Assembly (NCBI GenBank): GCA_029218485.1 | Contig: JAQXRK010000045.1 | Coordinates: forward strand, 1-9,634 | Source: a bacterium | GTDB lineage: Bacteria > Bacillota > Clostridia > Christensenellales > CAG-138 | Length of the DNA stretch: 9,634 bases | Direction: 5' to 3' | Shown: piece after piece, positions 7,008 through 9,634 of the stretch | How the letters are laid out: every line of letters starts with the position of its first letter | Position numbering within the stretch: position 1 is the first letter of the stretch | Translations under genes and position numbers: made by a program | Notes under the pieces: model-generated | What the model saw: only the letters and a program-made list of their open reading frames with translations | What the model was told of the DNA's origin: nothing | The model's database searches: none

Positions 7008-7036
7008 CAAAGGGCGTAGCTGCGCTACACCCTTTG
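7008..7036 (-). repeat. 29-base near-perfect stem-loop between pnp and ylxY
   Basis: The minus-strand arms CAAAGGGTGTAGC and GCTACGCCCTTTG can form 13 consecutive pairs (one is G-U) around a 3-base loop. It sits 21 bases after the pnp stop. There is no T-run directly after the hairpin in either direction, so it is not a canonical intrinsic terminator. A 3'-end stabiliser or processing site for pnp mRNA, or a copy of a dispersed palindromic repeat, would both fit. Confidence 0.7.
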
Positions 7037-7057
7037 CAGACTCTGTCGTTTTGATTT

Positions 7058-9151
7058 TTACTGCTGATCGGGCGGCAGCAGATCCTTCCGGGTCAGGCTG
7101 ATCTTGCCCTGCTTGTCGATGTCGATCACGCGGACCAGCAGCTGATCGCCAAGCTGGACCACATCCTCCACCTTCTCAACGCGCTTGTTGGCGAGGCGGG
7201 AGATATGCAGCAGGCCATCCTTGCCCGGCGTCAGGTTGACAAACGCGCCGAACTTCTGGATGCTCACCACGGTGCCCAGATACACATCGCCGACCTCGAT
7301 GTCCTTGACGATGCCGTCGATGATGCGCTTTGCCTCCGCAGCGGCCGCTGCGTCGGGCGAAGCGATGAACACGGAGCCGTCATCCTCAATGTCGATCTTT
7401 ACGCCGGTATCGGCAATGATCTTGTTGATCGTCTTGCCGCCGCTGCCGATGACCTCACGGATCTTGTCCGGATGGATTTTGAAGGAGATGCTGCGCGGCG
7501 CATACGGCGAGAGCTCCTCACGCGGTGCCGAGATGGTCTCCATCATCCGGTCAAGGATGAACAGGCGGCCCTTGCGCGCCTGCTCGAGCGCCCGGGTCAG
7601 GATCTCGCGGTTGATACCCTTGATCTTGATGTCCATCTGGATCGCGGTGATGCCCTCACGCGTACCGGCGACCTTGAAATCCATATCGCCCAGGAAATCC
7701 TCAAGGCCCTGGATATCGGTCATGATGGCGATATTGCCGTTTTCATCATCCTTGATGAGTCCCATGGCAACGCCGGCAACGGGCTTCTTGATCGGTACGC
7801 CCGCATCCATCAGCGCCAATGTGCTGGCACAAATGGAAGCCTGCGAGGTCGAGCCGTTCGAGCTGATGACCTCGGAAACGAGGCGCATGCAATACGGGAA
7901 CTCCGCTTCGGAGGGAAGCATGGGCAGCAGCGCGCGCTCCGCAAGAGCGCCATGGCCGATTTCACGGCGGCCGGGGCTGCGGACGGGGCGGGTCTCGCCG
8001 ACGCTGTAGGGCGGCATGTTGTACTGGTGCATGTAGCGCTTGCTGTCCTCGAGGCCGATTCCGTCGAGAATCTGCGCTTCACCGATCGTGCCGAGCGTGG
8101 CAACGGTCATGACCTGCGTCTGGCCGCGGGTGAAGACCGCGCTGCCATGGGTGCGGCCGAGAATGCCGACCTCGCTCCAGATCGGGCGGATCTCATCGAG
8201 CGCACGCCCGTCGGGACGGATGTGGCGGTTGATGATCTTGTCGCGCACGATCTCCTTGGTGATGTTATACAGAATGGCGTCCACATCCTTGGCGGAATCC
8301 GGATAGGTCTCCGAAAACGCCTCGATGGTTTCCTCCTTCACCTGCTGGCTGCGCGCTTCCCGCTCATAGCGGTCAAACGTGTCGAGCGACCACTCGACCT
8401 TATCAAACGCATAGGCGCGCACTTCCTCGGTCAGCTTCTCGTCGGGATGGTGGATCTCAACCTCCATCTTCGGCTTGCCGACCTCTGCCTGAATCTGCTC
8501 GATGAAGGTGACGATCTTCTTGATCTCTTCATGCGCATACAGGATGGCGCTCAGCATCTCTTCCTCGGTGACCTCATCCGCACCGGCTTCCACCATCATG
8601 ACCGCGTCGCGCGTACCGGCCACCGTGAGGGACAGGCGGCTCTTCTCGCGCTGCTCGCAGTTGGGGTTGATGATATACTCGCCGTCGACCATGGCGACGC
8701 TGACCGCACCGGTCGGTCCGGCAAACGGCGCGTTGCTGATGGACAGCGCGATAGACGAACCGTTCATCGCAACGATATCGGGGGTCACGTCCTGCTCAAC
8801 GGAGAGAACGGTGGCAATCACCTGCACGTCGTTGTAGAATCCCTTCGGGAACAGCGGGCGCAGCGGCCGGTCGATCAGGCGGGAGGTCAGGATGGCCTTC
8901 TCGGACGGGCGACCCTCACGCTTGATGAATCCGCCGGGGATCTTGCCGACCGAGTAGAGCTTCTCTTCAAACTCGACGCTCAGCGGCAAAAAGTCGACGC
9001 CGTCACGCGGGGCTTTGGCCACGGTTGCACACACCAGCACTGCGGTATCGCCGCAGCGCACGAGGCAGGAACCGCCTGCCTGTTCGGCATACTTGCCGGT
9101 TTCGACGGTCCATGTACGACCGCCAATTTGCGTTTCAAATGTTCTTTGCAT
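7058..9151 (-). CDS. pnp: Polyribonucleotide nucleotidyltransferase (PNPase)
   Basis: PNPase degrades RNA from the 3' end with phosphate, releasing nucleoside diphosphates, and can add 3' tails in reverse; it is a trimeric cytoplasmic enzyme and part of RNA turnover complexes. The 697-residue length is normal. In order, the domains are a first RNase PH domain, an alpha-helical linker domain, a second RNase PH domain with the catalytic blocks SSNGSTSQAS (about 430-439) and GDMDFKVAG (488-496), a KH domain with the GxxG loop at 569-572 (IGSGGKTINKI), and an S1 domain from about 620 to 690 (GTVVSIQKFGAFVNL, DGLLHIS). All domains look intact. The start ATG at 9151 fits the family's N-terminus (QRTFETQIGGRTWTVETGKYA). 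Its ribosome binding site GAAGGAG lies about 12 bases upstream, a little farther than usual. An intrinsic terminator separates it from rpsO. Confidence 0.99.
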   Translation of the reverse strand: MQRTFETQIGGRTWTVETGKYAEQAGGSCLVRCGDTAVLVCATVAKAPRDGVDFLPLSVEFEEKLYSVGKIPGGFIKREGRPSEKAILTSRLIDRPLRPLFPKGFYNDVQVIATVLSVEQDVTPDIVAMNGSSIALSISNAPFAGPTGAVSVAMVDGEYIINPNCEQREKSRLSLTVAGTRDAVMMVEAGADEVTEEEMLSAILYAHEEIKKIVTFIEQIQAEVGKPKMEVEIHHPDEKLTEEVRAYAFDKVEWSLDTFDRYEREARSQQVKEETIEAFSETYPDSAKDVDAILYNITKEIVRDKIINRHIRPDGRALDEIRPIWSEVGILGRTHGSAVFTRGQTQVMTVATLGTIGEAQILDGIGLEDSKRYMHQYNMPPYSVGETRPVRSPGRREIGHGALAERALLPMLPSEAEFPYCMRLVSEVISSNGSTSQASICASTLALMDAGVPIKKPVAGVAMGLIKDDENGNIAIMTDIQGLEDFLGDMDFKVAGTREGITAIQMDIKIKGINREILTRALEQARKGRLFILDRMMETISAPREELSPYAPRSISFKIHPDKIREVIGSGGKTINKIIADTGVKIDIEDDGSVFIASPDAAAAAEAKRIIDGIVKDIEVGDVYLGTVVSIQKFGAFVNLTPGKDGLLHISRLANKRVEKVEDVVQLGDQLLVRVIDIDKQGKISLTRKDLLPPDQQ

Positions 9152-9230
9152 TGCTTTGGTTTGCTCCTTCTTTTCCTTTATCTCATTTCATTACATCCGT
9201 AAAAGAAGGCGATCCGCTCAAACGGCGCAC

Positions 9231-9251
9231 CCGAAGCGGTCATCTCTTCGG
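9231..9251 (-). promoter_or_regulatory. Small inverted repeat in the pnp leader
   Basis: CCGAAG and CTTCGG form a 6-bp perfect inverted repeat with a 9-base loop, lying between the rpsO terminator and pnp. No T-run follows. In E. coli a stem-loop in the pnp leader is cut by RNase III and mediates PNPase autoregulation; whether this short repeat does anything similar is a guess. Confidence 0.3.
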
Positions 9252-9258
9252 ATACAGT

Positions 9259-9287
9259 AAAAAAAGGCGGGTTCAAGCCCCGCCCTT
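9259..9287 (-). terminator. Intrinsic terminator after rpsO
   Basis: Five bases or so after the rpsO stop, the minus strand reads AAGGGCGGG, a 7-base loop, then CCCGCC followed by seven T's. The GC core pairs perfectly over 6 bp and can extend to 9 bp through a G-U and two A-U pairs that use the first T's. This is a strong canonical terminator or attenuator. It implies that pnp is expressed from its own promoter or from read-through. Confidence 0.9.
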
Positions 9288-9291
9288 ATCT

Positions 9292-9546
9292 TTACTTTCT
9301 GAGGTTCAAGCTTGCAAGGATCGCTCTGTAGCGCTCGATGTCCTTCTCCTTCAGATAGTTCAGAAGGCCTCTGCGCTGACCGACCATCTTGAGCAGGCCG
9401 CGGCGCGAGTGATGATCCTTCTTGTGCAGCTTCAGATGCTCGTTCAGATGGTTGATCCGCTCTGTAAGCAGCGCAATCTGTACTTCCGGGGAACCCGTGT
9501 CACCCTCGTGGAGCGCGAACTTTTCGATGATTTCCTGTTTCGTCAT
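9292..9546 (-). CDS. rpsO: 30S ribosomal protein S15
   Basis: S15 binds 16S rRNA early in assembly of the small-subunit platform and contacts the large subunit. The family core is complete: HEGDTGSPEVQIALLTERI, LNEHLKLHKKDHHSRRGLL and the C-terminal YLKEKDIERYRAILASL. The start at 9546 gives 84 residues (MTKQEIIEKF...) and is chosen because GGAGG lies eight bases upstream. An in-frame ATG at 9561 would give 89 residues, the same length as the B. subtilis protein, but it overlaps that GGAGG, so initiation there is less likely. The gene sits upstream of pnp, as in many bacteria, with a terminator directly after its stop codon. Confidence 0.97.
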   Translation of the reverse strand: MTKQEIIEKFALHEGDTGSPEVQIALLTERINHLNEHLKLHKKDHHSRRGLLKMVGQRRGLLNYLKEKDIERYRAILASLNLRK

Positions 9547-9554
9547 GTTTGTAT

Positions 9555-9559
9555 CCTCC
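9555..9559 (-). promoter_or_regulatory. Ribosome binding site of rpsO
   Basis: GGAGG on the minus strand, eight bases before ATG at 9546. It favours the 84-residue form over the 89-residue form. Confidence 0.75.
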
Positions 9560-9561
9560 AT

Positions 9562-9634
9562 TATTCTGTATCCCCGTCAACAGAGTAATGCGTCGGAGTG
9601 TCGCAAAACCATGTAGTCGGTTCAAAATCTTTAG
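9562..9634 (-). other. Region upstream of rpsO; no clear promoter or gene
   Basis: These 73 bases should hold the rpsO leader or the end of an upstream gene. A frame open from the right edge ends in TAA at 9563-9561, but its 23 codons have A/T-rich third positions unlike the neighbours and resemble no protein I recognise. A TTGACG occurs about 30 bases before the rpsO start, but no matching -10 box lies at 16-18 bases. Confidence 0.2.

Noticed and set aside
7205..9202. 665-codon open frame on the plus strand, antisense to pnp
   Set aside because: It mirrors the codon bias of pnp on the opposite strand, its product resembles no known family, and pnp is unmistakable. It is a shadow of a GC-rich gene.
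9180..9225. TGTAAT as a -10 box for pnp, with TTGAGC upstream
   Set aside because: The spacing is about 20 bases, too long for a standard promoter, and no extended -10 is present.
9547..9590. TTGACG as a -35 box for rpsO
   Set aside because: No TATAAT-like sequence lies 16-18 bases downstream; the AT-rich GAATAAT is only about 8 bases away.
9561..9632. Possible C-terminal end of a gene upstream of rpsO, ending in TAA at 9563-9561
   Set aside because: Only 23 codons are visible, third positions are A/T-rich unlike the neighbours, and I recognise no family end such as RibF. It is too weak to call as a gene.

Overview
The window looks like an ordinary chromosomal core region of a Gram-positive bacterium. 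It is probably a moderately GC-rich member of the Clostridia (Bacillota), and I cannot name the genus. The evidence is the gene set and order: rpsO, pnp, a YlxY-like protein and an M16 peptidase follow the order seen in Bacillus subtilis, and yggS (ylmE), sepF (ylmF) and divIVA form the typical Gram-positive division cluster. All ten genes I can support lie on the minus strand, so transcription runs from the right edge of the window to the left.

Right part (about 9634 down to 6248): rpsO (ribosomal protein S15) is followed at once by a strong intrinsic terminator. Next come a leader with a small inverted repeat, pnp (polynucleotide phosphorylase), a 29-base near-perfect stem-loop, and a membrane-anchored YlxY-like NodB-fold protein that has lost its catalytic residues.

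Middle part (6238 down to 4598): a single-domain M16 zinc peptidase (mlpA/ymxG-like) and a small all-alpha dimeric-type dUTPase follow. Each has a Shine-Dalgarno sequence overlapping the stop codon of the gene before it.

Left part (4594 down to the left edge): a single-pass HlyD-like membrane protein, yggS, sepF, divIVA and a truncated-by-window ygiQ radical SAM gene follow. From ylxY onward the genes are separated by very short gaps or overlap by a few bases, so ylxY to ygiQ could be one long transcript. The only interruption I see is a weak terminator-like hairpin between yggS and sepF.

The genes fall into three themes: RNA turnover and translation (rpsO, pnp), cell-envelope proteins (YlxY-like, M16 peptidase, HlyD-like) and division-site assembly (sepF, divIVA, with yggS as the usual PLP-homeostasis companion). 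I see no mobile element, CRISPR array, phage gene, tRNA or rRNA, and no stretch over 300 bases lacks a gene. I did not find an obviously new system. The points most worth a second look are the HlyD-like protein with no transporter partner beside the division genes, the catalytically degenerate NodB protein, the DivIVA with a long acidic tail, and three RNA hairpins.
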